A stretch of DNA of 64,000 nt from Falsirhodobacter algicola (GTDB lineage: Bacteria > Pseudomonadota > Alphaproteobacteria > Rhodobacterales > Rhodobacteraceae), in contig NZ_CP047289.1 in NCBI RefSeq assembly GCF_018279165.1, positions 983,501-1,047,500 of the forward strand, in the 5' to 3' direction. This document shows positions 9,584 through 18,200 of the stretch, in pieces (the first letter of the stretch is position 1; every line of letters starts with the position of its first letter). The notes beneath the pieces were generated by a model. That model saw only the letters and a list, made by a program, of their open reading frames with translations, made no database searches and had not been told where the DNA came from. Position numbers and translations under genes: made by a program.

Positions 9584-10623
9584 AGAAGGCGGCCCTCATA
9601 GGCGACGCCGCTGCCCGCCTCGATCCGGCCAAGGCGCGTCACGCTCTCCCCCTCGGCGGTCAGCAGCGCCTCCAGCGCGTCGGCGCGCTCGGCGCTGACG
9701 GATAGGATCATGCCGATGCCGCAGTTGAACGTCTTTAGCAGCTCCGCCTCGGCCATGCCCGCCGTTTCGGCCAGCCAGCGGAACACGGGCGGCAGCGTCC
9801 ATGCACCAAGGTCGATCCGTGCGCCAAGGCCCTCGGGCAGGACGCGCGGCAGGTTCTCGGTCAGGCCGCCGCCGGTGATATGGGCCAGCGCATGCACGCC
9901 GCCCGCCCGGATCGCCGCCAGCGAGGGTTTGACATAGAGGCGTGTCGGCACCAGCAGCGCCTGCCCCAGCGTTCCCTCTGCAAAGGGGGCCGGTGCGTCC
10001 CACGCAAGGCCCGAGAGTTCCACCACCTTGCGCACGAAGGAATAGCCGTTGGAATGCACCCCGTCCGACGAAAGGCCCAAAAGCACATCGCCCTCGACCA
10101 CGCCGTCCGGCAGGGCCGTCCCACGCTCCATCGCGCCGACGGCAAAGCCCGCAAGGTCGAAATCGCCCTTGTGATACATGCCCGGCATTTCCGCCGTCTC
10201 ACCGCCCACGAGCGCACAACCCGACGCTTCGCAGCCCGAGGCGATGCCCTCGACGATCCGCGTCGCCTGATCGACATCCAGCTTGCCCGTGGCGAAGTAG
10301 TCGAGGAAGAACAGCGGCTCCGCCCCTTGGCAGACCAGATCGTTGACGCACATCGCCACGAGGTCGATCCCGATCGTATCCACCACGCCGGTATCGATGG
10401 CGATGCGCAGCTTGGTGCCCACGCCGTCCGTCGCCGCCACGAGGATGGGATCGGAATAGCCCGCCGCCTTCAGATCGAACAGCGCGCCGAAGCCGCCAAG
10501 GCCGGACACCGTGCCACTGCGGGCGGTGCGCTTGGCGGCCGGCTTGATCCGCTCCACCAAGGAATTGCCCGCGTCGATATCCACGCCGGCATCGGCATAG
10601 GTCAGTCCAGTCTTGCTTGTCAT
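9580..10623 (-). CDS. purM: Phosphoribosylformylglycinamidine cyclo-ligase (AIR synthetase)
   Basis: 347 aa, full length. It converts FGAM to AIR with ATP. The sequence begins [21 protein letters not shown] and contains [33 protein letters not shown] and [13 protein letters not shown], all hallmark PurM segments including the glycine-rich ATP site. It is the first gene of a purM-purN pair (4-base overlap). The upstream region to the tRNA is about 100 bp and should hold its promoter. Confidence 0.96.
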   Translation of the reverse strand: MTSKTGLTYADAGVDIDAGNSLVERIKPAAKRTARSGTVSGLGGFGALFDLKAAGYSDPILVAATDGVGTKLRIAIDTGVVDTIGIDLVAMCVNDLVCQGAEPLFFLDYFATGKLDVDQATRIVEGIASGCEASGCALVGGETAEMPGMYHKGDFDLAGFAVGAMERGTALPDGVVEGDVLLGLSSDGVHSNGYSFVRKVVELSGLAWDAPAPFAEGTLGQALLVPTRLYVKPSLAAIRAGGVHALAHITGGGLTENLPRVLPEGLGARIDLGAWTLPPVFRWLAETAGMAEAELLKTFNCGIGMILSVSAERADALEALLTAEGESVTRLGRIEAGSGVAYEGRLL

Positions 10624-10725
10624 GGCAGGCCCCGATCAATCCTGTTTCGCCCGCATTAGACGATCGTCGCCCCGCGCGCAACGCGGCTTGACCCCGTCAC
10701 GGCTTGGCCTTACCCAGTTCGGGCC

Positions 10726-10801
10726 GGGCCTGTAGCTCAATGGTTAGAGCAGGGCGCTCATAACGCCTTGGTTGGGGGTTCGAGTCCCTCCGGGCCTACC
10801 A
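10726..10801 (+). tRNA. tRNA with CAT anticodon, most likely tRNA-Ile2 (lysidine-modified)
   Basis: 76 bases including an encoded CCA. The cloverleaf folds by eye. The acceptor GGGCCTG pairs with CGGGCCT (with G-U pairs at the first and sixth positions). The D stem is GCTC/GAGC, the anticodon stem GGGCG/CGCCT with loop CTCATAA, and the T arm starts GGGGGTTCGAG. The anticodon CAT allows elongator Met or Ile2. The overall body, including the short D loop, resembles E. coli ileX more than elongator Met. It is not the initiator, because position 1 pairs. Confidence 0.88.
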
Positions 10802-10844
10802 TACCCCCCGCATTCCATCCGACCGCGCGGAGCAGCCCGTCCGA

Positions 10845-12116
10845 TCATCGCCGCAGGGTTCCTGCACCTTGGCCGCCCTTCGGTCCGACGATGGCCTCGA
10901 AGCCTTGCACGGACCCCTGCCGCGGGGAACGCAGCGTCAGATCGAACCCGGCATTGCCCGCGACCGCCGCGACGATCGCCAAACCAAGGCCCGATCCTGC
11001 ATTCCGCGCGCCCGCACGCTCGAACCGGCGGGTCAGATGGGCCAGCGCACCGGGGGGCACGACCGGCCCGTCATTCGCCACCACGAGCGTTCCATCCGCC
11101 TGCAACCGAATTTCGGCGTTGCGGCCGTGATGGACCGCATTCTCGATCAGGTTGCGGGCGAGGATCGCGAAGGCGTCGGGATCGATGCGCAGAACGACCG
11201 GCGCGGCGGGAATCTCCGGCGACATTCCGAAATCGCGGGCAACGAGTTGCAGGATCGGGGCGACATCCACCGGCCCCGAGACGAAGCCCGCATGTTCCGC
11301 GCGCGCCAGTTGCAGCAGCTTTTCGGCAAGGCGTGTCACGCGCTTTAGCTCCCCCTCGGCCTTGTCCGCCCGGTCGCGCAGGGGGCCGTCCGCGGCGTCG
11401 CGCAAAAGCTGCACATGCGCCAGCGTCGCCGCGATCGGGGTCCGCAACTCATGCGCGGCATTGGCCGAAAACGCCCTCTCGGCCGCCAGCGCCTCCGACA
11501 GATCGGCCATCAGGCGGTTCATCTCGTCCCGCACGGGCAAAAGCTCCGCCGGAAGGGCGGGCGTCGTCAGCGCCTGCAGATCGCCGGGACTGCGGCCCGC
11601 GACCTCGGTCGACAGATCGGCGACGGGGCGCAGACGGCGGTTCGTGAACCACACGATCCCCCACAGGCACAGCGGCAGAAGCGCCAAGGCTGGTAGGATC
11701 AGCGCGGTCATCACCTCCCGCAACGCCTCGCGCCGTTCCTGCAGGGGGCTTGCGATGTCCAGCACCCTGCCCCCCGAACGGCGGACGAAATGACGCTGAT
11801 CCCGGGCGGTGCTGAACCCCTCGGGCGGGTCGGGCGCGAAATCCGCCGGGTCCGCATCGTCCGAAAAGCGCATACCCTCGGCATCGTGCAGGGCCCATGT
11901 CAGCAGCACCTCCGCCCGCGGCGGAAGGTCTGCGATGTCCTCTGCGCCCATGAACGGCAAGAGCCGGTCGGCGGTTTCCTCCATCAGGCTGTCATAGACC
12001 TCGCCCAACTCCTCGCGCAGGATCAGCGTCGCCCCGAGCATGGCCAGAATCCACAGCACCGTCAGCCCGGCCCCGAGCCCGATCGCCAGATCGCGCCGCA
12101 GGCTGCGCGCGCTCAT
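10845..12116 (-). CDS. Two-component sensor histidine kinase
   Basis: 423 aa. The start at 12116 overlaps the response-regulator stop by ATGA. TM1 is about residues 10-33, then a periplasmic sensor region of about 100 residues, TM2 about 136-158, and HAMP about 159-212. The phosphoacceptor is His222 in ANAAHELRTPIA. The ATPase domain has the N box NLIENAVHHG and G box GSGLGLAIV. The domain plan resembles the QseC/TctE type of kinase. It is inner-membrane and partners the regulator encoded just upstream. The signal is not predictable; no obvious target operon adjoins it. Confidence 0.93.
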   Translation of the reverse strand: MSARSLRRDLAIGLGAGLTVLWILAMLGATLILREELGEVYDSLMEETADRLLPFMGAEDIADLPPRAEVLLTWALHDAEGMRFSDDADPADFAPDPPEGFSTARDQRHFVRRSGGRVLDIASPLQERREALREVMTALILPALALLPLCLWGIVWFTNRRLRPVADLSTEVAGRSPGDLQALTTPALPAELLPVRDEMNRLMADLSEALAAERAFSANAAHELRTPIAATLAHVQLLRDAADGPLRDRADKAEGELKRVTRLAEKLLQLARAEHAGFVSGPVDVAPILQLVARDFGMSPEIPAAPVVLRIDPDAFAILARNLIENAVHHGRNAEIRLQADGTLVVANDGPVVPPGALAHLTRRFERAGARNAGSGLGLAIVAAVAGNAGFDLTLRSPRQGSVQGFEAIVGPKGGQGAGTLRR

Positions 12117-12769
12117 CGCGCGACCCGATAGCCAAGACCGCGCAGCGTCTCCACGCTGCCCCGGCCCAGCTTCTTGCGCAACCGGCTGACATAGACCTCG
12201 ATGGTGTTGCTCTCGACCTCGGCATCGAAGGAATAGAGCCGATCTTCGAGCCGCGACTTCGACACGGTGGCCCCCTTGGCCTGCACCAAGGTCTCGAGGA
12301 TGATCCATTCGCGCTGCGACAGATCGATGGCGCCCTGCGGGCCGCGCACCCGGCGGCCCGCAAGGTCCACCTCCACGCCCGCGACATGCTGCACAGGGTT
12401 CGGGTCGCGGGCGTAGCGCCGCGCCACGGCCCCGATCCGCGCCGCGAGTTCCGACAGGTCGAACGGCTTGATCAGGTAATCGTCGGCCCCGGCGTTCAGC
12501 CCGTCGATCCGGTCGGTGATGCGATCCATCGCGGTCAGCACGATGACCGGCACCGTGTTCTTCGCCCGCCGCAGGTCCTGCAGCAGATCGAGACCGCGGC
12601 CATCGGGCAGCATCATGTCCAAGAGCACCAGATCGTAATCCACCACGCGCAGGAAATCGCGTGCGCTCGCAAGGTCGCCGGCCCAGTCCGGCAGATGACC
12701 GTCGCCCGCGATGCGGTCGCGCACGGCCGATCCAAGCCCCGCATCATCCTCGATCAGCAATATCCGCAT
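12113..12769 (-). CDS. OmpR/PhoB-family response regulator
   Basis: 218 aa. The start at 12769 has GGAGG about 6 bases upstream. The receiver domain (about 1-115) has the acidic pair at D8/D9, phosphoacceptor D51 in LVLLDMMLPDG and Lys101 in YLIKPF. The C-terminal winged helix (about 125-218) has SQREWIILETL and VESNTIEVYVSRLRKKL. It is coupled to the kinase gene by a 4-base overlap. The divergent gene on the plus strand starts under 100 bp away and may share a control region. Confidence 0.95.
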   Translation of the reverse strand: MRILLIEDDAGLGSAVRDRIAGDGHLPDWAGDLASARDFLRVVDYDLVLLDMMLPDGRGLDLLQDLRRAKNTVPVIVLTAMDRITDRIDGLNAGADDYLIKPFDLSELAARIGAVARRYARDPNPVQHVAGVEVDLAGRRVRGPQGAIDLSQREWIILETLVQAKGATVSKSRLEDRLYSFDAEVESNTIEVYVSRLRKKLGRGSVETLRGLGYRVAR

Positions 12770-12856
12770 CCATGCCTCCGCCGGACCAGCATAATCCCGA
12801 TGGCGGCGAAGGCCAGCGTTCAGCTTCGTGTCAGCTTCGCACGGCAGGAGGGGCGT

Positions 12857-13408
12857 ATGATGTATCGCAAACTTCTCCTCTTTGCCGCTCTGTGCTTGGG
12901 CCTGCCGGGCGGGTATCTGGCCCAGCTTCAACTCCGTGGAAACTTCCATCCGGTGCTCGAGGGTGTGGCCTATCGCTCGGCCCAGCCATCGGGCGACGAT
13001 CTGGATCGCTGGATCACCGAGACCGGCATCCGCAGCGTGATCAACCTGCGCGGCGAGCATACCGGCACCGACTGGTACGACGCCGAGATCGCGGCCTCGG
13101 CGCGGCTGAACCTCGTGCATTACGATTTCGGCATGTCGGCGGGCAAGGCCCTGTCCCAAGACCGCGCGCAGCAGCTTCTGGCGCTGCTGCGCGCGGCGCC
13201 CAAGCCGGTGCTGATCCACTGCAAATCCGGCGCCGATCGGACCGGCCTTGCTTCGGCGCTGTTGCTGGCCGCGCTGTCGCAGGACGAGGAGATGGCCGAG
13301 GCGCAGATCTCGTTCCGCTACGGCCACATCTCGATCCCCCATACCGCCGCTTGGCCCATGGATCAGAGCTGGGAAGCTCTGGAACCGTGGCTGGGCTTTT
13401 CATCCTGA
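12857..13408 (+). CDS. Dual-specificity/tyrosine phosphatase-like protein, membrane anchored
   Basis: 183 aa. The N terminus (MMYRKLLLFAALCLGLPGGYLA) is a signal anchor or signal peptide. The motif YRSAQPSGDDLDRWI and the P-loop HCKSGADRTG (Cys122, Arg128) match the HCx5R signature. The Asp-containing general-acid loop is probably around TDWYDAE. AGGAGG lies just upstream of the start; a second ATG directly follows. It is the first gene of a likely pair with the methyltransferase-like gene 7 bp downstream. It probably acts on the periplasmic face or at the membrane. The substrate is unknown. Confidence 0.82.
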   Translation: MMYRKLLLFAALCLGLPGGYLAQLQLRGNFHPVLEGVAYRSAQPSGDDLDRWITETGIRSVINLRGEHTGTDWYDAEIAASARLNLVHYDFGMSAGKALSQDRAQQLLALLRAAPKPVLIHCKSGADRTGLASALLLAALSQDEEMAEAQISFRYGHISIPHTAAWPMDQSWEALEPWLGFSS

Positions 13409-13415
13409 GGATACC

Positions 13416-14027
13416 ATGACCATATCGCTGGCCCAGCCGTTCAATCAGAAGATACGCATCGCCGGATTGCGCGTGGCCGTTGCCGCCTTGCTGCCGGTTC
13501 TGCTCCTCGCCACCCCTGCCCTTGGCGGCCTGCCCGCCGCCCTGCTGCATGGCGCGGGCATTTTGTGCATCGTCGCGGCGGTGCTGGGCCGGTTCTGGGC
13601 GATCCTCTATATCGGCGGGCACAAGAACCAGCGCCTGATGCAGGACGGACCTTATTCGCTCTGCCGCCACCCGCTGTATCTATCCTCGACCCTCGGGGCG
13701 GCGGGGTTCGGGCTGATGCAGCAAAGCCTGACGCTGACGCTGCTGGCGGGGGGCGTGATCTTTGCGATCCTGACCGCCACCGCCGCCCGGGAAGAGCGCG
13801 ATCTGCGCCGCATCTTCGGCAGCGCCTACGATGCCTATGCCCAGCGCGTGCCGCGCATCCTGCCCGACCTTTCGGGGTTCGCGACCCCGCGGCATGTCAC
13901 CTTCGACAGCGGAACCCTGCGGCGCAACATGCGCGATGCGCTGGTGTTCCTGTCGCTGATCCCGCTGGCCGAGGGGCTGAACTGGCTGCACGCGGCCCGG
14001 TTGCTGCACGGGATCGTCCTGCCGTGA
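13416..14027 (+). CDS. Isoprenylcysteine carboxyl methyltransferase-like integral membrane protein
   Basis: 203 aa with four or five hydrophobic helices. The signature GPYSLCRHPLYLSSTLGAAGFGL followed by REERDLRRIFGSAYDAYAQRVPRI matches the PEMT/ICMT superfamily, where the RHPxY and ExxL segments bind S-adenosylmethionine. Bacterial members methylate lipids or unknown substrates; a protein prenyl substrate is unlikely. It starts 7 bp after the phosphatase stop, so the two are probably co-transcribed. Confidence 0.82.
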   Translation: MTISLAQPFNQKIRIAGLRVAVAALLPVLLLATPALGGLPAALLHGAGILCIVAAVLGRFWAILYIGGHKNQRLMQDGPYSLCRHPLYLSSTLGAAGFGLMQQSLTLTLLAGGVIFAILTATAAREERDLRRIFGSAYDAYAQRVPRILPDLSGFATPRHVTFDSGTLRRNMRDALVFLSLIPLAEGLNWLHAARLLHGIVLP

Positions 14028-14041
14028 AGGGGGGCGGCGTT

Positions 14042-14064
14042 CGGCCCGGATGTCGATCCGGCCG
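14042..14064 (+). terminator. Candidate terminator hairpin after the ICMT-like gene
   Basis: CGGCC(C)GGAT pairs with ATCCGGCCG around a GTCG loop, nine pairs with one bulged C. No clear U tract follows, so termination is uncertain. Confidence 0.35.
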
Positions 14065-14233
14065 CAGGGGGATTTTGCCCCATTCGCCGCTCAAGCCGAT
14101 GATTTCGAACGCAACCGGATGCCTTCGGGCCTAAAAAACCGCATGGGGGGTGCACGCGCGCCCTCAACGCTGTTGGACCGGGATCACCCGTGCTACACCT
14201 CGCGGTATCCGCAAGGCAGACGGGAGATGGACT

Positions 14234-15055
14234 TTGAATTTGTTCGGTGTAACGCGCTTTAATCTCGTCACCCAGCGGACCTTGGGATCGTTCCGCGCCA
14301 CCAAGGGCAAGACACTCGAAGAAGCCAAGGCATTGGTCTTCCGCCCGGAGTCCCTGCAAAAGCGTCTGGAAATGTTCAAAGCGTTCTGCCTGTCCACCTA
14401 CCGCGAGCTCTCGGCGAACCGCGACAACCTTCATGGCTTGATCCTCATCAGCGAGGACCTTCCGCAGCCGTTCCGCGATCAGCTGGAAGAGGCCTGCGCC
14501 GATGTTCCCCATGTCCTCATCGTGCCCGTCGCCGACGATCAGGGATCGAACGATGTCGTGCCCCCCATCGTGCACCGCATCGCCGGGACGGGGCGCGTCT
14601 ACACCTTCCGCTACGACGACGACGACGCCCTGCCCCGCGATTACGCCGACAAGGTGGAAAAGATCGCAGCGTCCATCGCGCCGGGCACCGTGATCTCGTT
14701 CAACAACGGCTTTTCCATCAGCCGTGTCGGCGAGGATGCCTATGGCTTCCGCATCCGTCGATATCCCCTGAACGCGTTCGGGCTTGGGATCCTTTCGGAT
14801 ATGGCGGATCTGAAGACCGTGTTCCAGCTTGGTCCGCACACCAAGATCACGCTTCCGGTCCATCACGACACGACCTCGATCGGATATGCCTGCACCGTGC
14901 ATGCCGACAATGACAGCCGCGTCGGAGAGATGAAGTCGGAGATCGTCTCAGGCGATCACGTCATCGCGCAGATGCAGGATCTCTTCCCCCACATCACGGC
15001 CGAGGGTCTGAAGGTCCTGACCTTCCGCCGCCCCTCCGATTTCGAGCCCGCGTAG
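14234..15055 (+). CDS. Putative rhamnosyltransferase-family glycosyltransferase
   Basis: 273 aa from a proposed TTG start at 14234. GGGAG lies about 8 bases upstream, and the protein then begins NLFGVTRFNLVTQRTLGSFR, as family members do. No ATG fits; the upstream in-frame sequence is not protein-like. The body has YRELSANRDN, an acidic cluster YDDDDALPRDY that resembles the DxD metal/nucleotide-sugar site, and FNNGFSISR. The family (putative rhamnosyl transferase, PF11316-like) is poorly characterised. It stands upstream of the giant exoprotein and T1SS, so modifying the exoprotein or cell-surface glycan is a possible but unproven role. Confidence 0.7.
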   Translation: MNLFGVTRFNLVTQRTLGSFRATKGKTLEEAKALVFRPESLQKRLEMFKAFCLSTYRELSANRDNLHGLILISEDLPQPFRDQLEEACADVPHVLIVPVADDQGSNDVVPPIVHRIAGTGRVYTFRYDDDDALPRDYADKVEKIAASIAPGTVISFNNGFSISRVGEDAYGFRIRRYPLNAFGLGILSDMADLKTVFQLGPHTKITLPVHHDTTSIGYACTVHADNDSRVGEMKSEIVSGDHVIAQMQDLFPHITAEGLKVLTFRRPSDFEPA

Positions 15056-15079
15056 CCCCCACCGCACACTCCAAAAGGT

Positions 15080-15136
15080 GAAGCCCCCCGGCAATTGGGC
15101 GCAGGGGGATGCCACCATCCGGCGTCCGGGGGCTTC
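15080..15136 (+). promoter_or_regulatory. Hairpin in the leader of the giant exoprotein gene
   Basis: GAAGCCCCCCGG (15080-15091) pairs with CCGGGGGCTTC (15126-15136), 11 pairs with one bulged C and a 34-base loop. It lies between the glycosyltransferase stop and the exoprotein start. It has no T tract, so it could be a transcription end, an mRNA-stabilising structure or a regulatory element. Confidence 0.35.
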
Positions 15137-15213
15137 GAAAGCGAGGATGGCCGCTTTCCGCCGATTGCCGCAGGATAAGCCCGGGGATGATTTTACCAGG
15201 GTGCGGCTTCACC

Positions 15214-18200
15214 ATGCCTCCATACGACCAGACACAGGATCCGTGGACCACCACCGAGGCAGGGACCGGCGGTTCCACCGATGAGGCGGATGCGGGCGAT
15301 CTGTCCCTTCAGCCAGTCAGCAGCCCGTCATCGGACATGCCGACGCCCCTGATCCTTTCGCCCGGTGCGCCGGTCGTGGTGGCCGATACCGGCGCGGATG
15401 CGGGGGGCGGCGCGGCCGGCACCTCGGGCAGCGGGGCGATCGACTGGCGGGCGGCGGCCGATCTGATGGCCTGCGGCTCCTGCACCGGGCGGTTCTGCAC
15501 CGTCTGCTCCATCCGCACGGGCGCCGATCCGGGAACGGACGGCAAACCCTCGGGCTATTCGGCGAAGGTGCTCGATCTCTATTCCCCCGGCAGCACCGCC
15601 GCGACGGACAGCACGGCCAAGACCTCCCTCGAGGCCGAAGCCGTGAACGCCATCGTGCTGGAGAACCAGAAGCAGGGCTCTCCGGAAAGCGAATGGTTGA
15701 TCGGCACGGGCGACAGTTCGATCGAAGGGTATGCGGCGCAATTCTCGCTCAATCACGGCGAGACGGTGGATTTCAAGATCCGCACCGATTCCACCGATTA
15801 CCGCATCGATATCTACCGCATCGGCTATTACGGCGGCGACGGCGCGCGGCTGGTGCAGACGATCGACCGCAAGCTGGGCACGGCGCAGGGCCAGCCCGAT
15901 CCGCTGTTCGATCCGGAGACGAAGCTGGTCGATGCCGGCAACTGGGACGTCTCCGCCTCGTGGGACATTCCGGCGGATGCGGTCTCCGGAGTCTATTACG
16001 CCGTGATGACCCGCAACGACGGATCGGGCGGGCGCAACATGATCCCCTTCGTCGTGCGCGACGACGAGGCCAAGAGCGACATCACCTTCCAGACCTCGGA
16101 CACGACATGGCAGGCCTATAACTGGTGGGGCGGCTACAACTTCTACGGCGGGATCGACGCCGAGGGGCGCGAGGGCCGCGCGAGCAAGCTCAGCTACAAC
16201 CGCCCCATCATCACGCGGGACGGCGGCTATGCGGCCGGGCCGCAGGATTTCATCTTCGGCGTCGAATATCCGACGATCCGCTGGCTGGAGCAGAACGGCT
16301 ACGACGTCAACTACATCTCCGGGATCGACACGGACCGCGACGCCTCGGCGCTTTTGGACAGCAAGGTGTTCCTGTCGGTCGGCCATGACGAATACTGGTC
16401 CGCCGCCCAGCGCGCCAATGTGGAGGCGGCGCGGGATGCGGGGGTGAACCTCGCCTTCCTGTCCGGCAACGAGGTGTATTGGGAAACCCGGTGGGAAACG
16501 AGCATCGACGGTTCGGGCACGCCCTACCGCACGCTCGTGTCCTACAAGGAACGCTGGGACAACGACGATACGGATGTGGGCAACACCACCTCGACATGGC
16601 GCGATCCGCAATACGGCTCGGGCCTGCCGGAGAACGCGCTGACGGGGACGATGTTCACGGTGGACACCTACCGTCTGGACACGATCGAGGTGCCCTACGA
16701 TCTGTCGAACTTCCGGTTCTGGACCAACACCGCCGTGGCCGACATCGCGCCGGGCGAGGTCTATGAGCTGACGAAGAACCTCTTGGGATACGAATGGGAT
16801 TCGGATGTCGATAACGGCTTCCGCCCGGCGGGTCTGATCCAGCTGTCGAACACGACGGTGGATGTCCAATCGCTGCTCTTGGATTACGGCAACACGACCG
16901 GCGAAGGTACCGCCACCCATGCCCTCACGCTCTATCGGGCGGCCAGCGGCGCGCTCGTCTTCGGGGCGGGGTCGGTCTATTGGAGCTGGGGCCTCGACGA
17001 TCACCACGACAACGAGGCGACGCCGACCGATCCGAACGTGCAGCAGGCGATGGTCAACCTGTTCGCCGATATGGGGGTGCAACCGTCCACGCTGATGGCC
17101 AGCCTGATGGCGGCCACCCAGACCGGCGACCGTGTCGCCCCCGTCAGCCGCGTGACCCTGCCCGAAGGACCGTTCCGCGCGGGTCAGTCCATCACCCTGA
17201 CCGGCACCGCCACCGATACCGGCGGCGGCAGCGTGGCCGTGGTCGAGGTTTCGACCGATGGCGGGCAGCGTTGGCACCGCGCCACGGGCTACACGAACTG
17301 GAGCTATACATGGACGCCGCTGGCGGGCGGCACCTTCGACATCCTGACCCGCGCCGTCGATGACAGCGTGAACCTCGAAACGCCCGGCGCGCCCACCTCC
17401 ATCACGATCGAGGCCGCGCCGACGGTCAGCGTCTTCCAGCCCTCCGCCCAGCCCGACGACACCTCCAGCGCCGATACGGGTCAGGTGAACCTCGGGATGA
17501 GCTTCACCTCCTCCGAAGCCGGGTCGATCGTGGGGATGCGCTACTACAAGGGTCTGGGCGATGGCGGCACGCATGTCGGCTCGGTCTGGGCGGCGGACGG
17601 CACGCTCTTGAAAAGCGCGACCTTCAGCGCCGACGGCACCGAGGGCTGGCAGACGGTCAGCTTCGACAGCCCGCTTCAGGTGGCCGCGGGCGTGACCTAT
17701 GTGGCGAGCTATACGAGCCACGGCCATTACGCCAGCACCGAGAACTTCTTCACGGGGCCGGTCACGAATGGCGCGCTGACGGCGCAGTCGGGGTACTATG
17801 TCTACAACGCCTCCACCGCCTTCCCGATCTATCAGGCGAACACCAACTACTGGGTGGATGTGATCTTCAGCCCGACCAACACCGAAAATCAGGTGCCGGT
17901 CGGGGTGAACGACAACGGCTATCTCGCGACGCGCAACACGCCCATCACCTTCACCGCCGCAAGCCTTCTGGCCAATGACAGCGATGCCAACGGTGACATC
18001 CTGTCGATCACCGGCACCGGATCGGCGGTGGGCGGCACGGTCAGCTACAATGCCGCAAGCCAGATCGTGACCTTCACGCCCACCGCCGGATATACCGGCG
18101 CTGCGCATTTCGGATATGCCATCAGCGACGGGCGCGGCGGCATCGGGTCGGCCTTCGTCAACATGCAGGTGGTCGCTCCCTATGAAAGCCTGTTCGGCGG

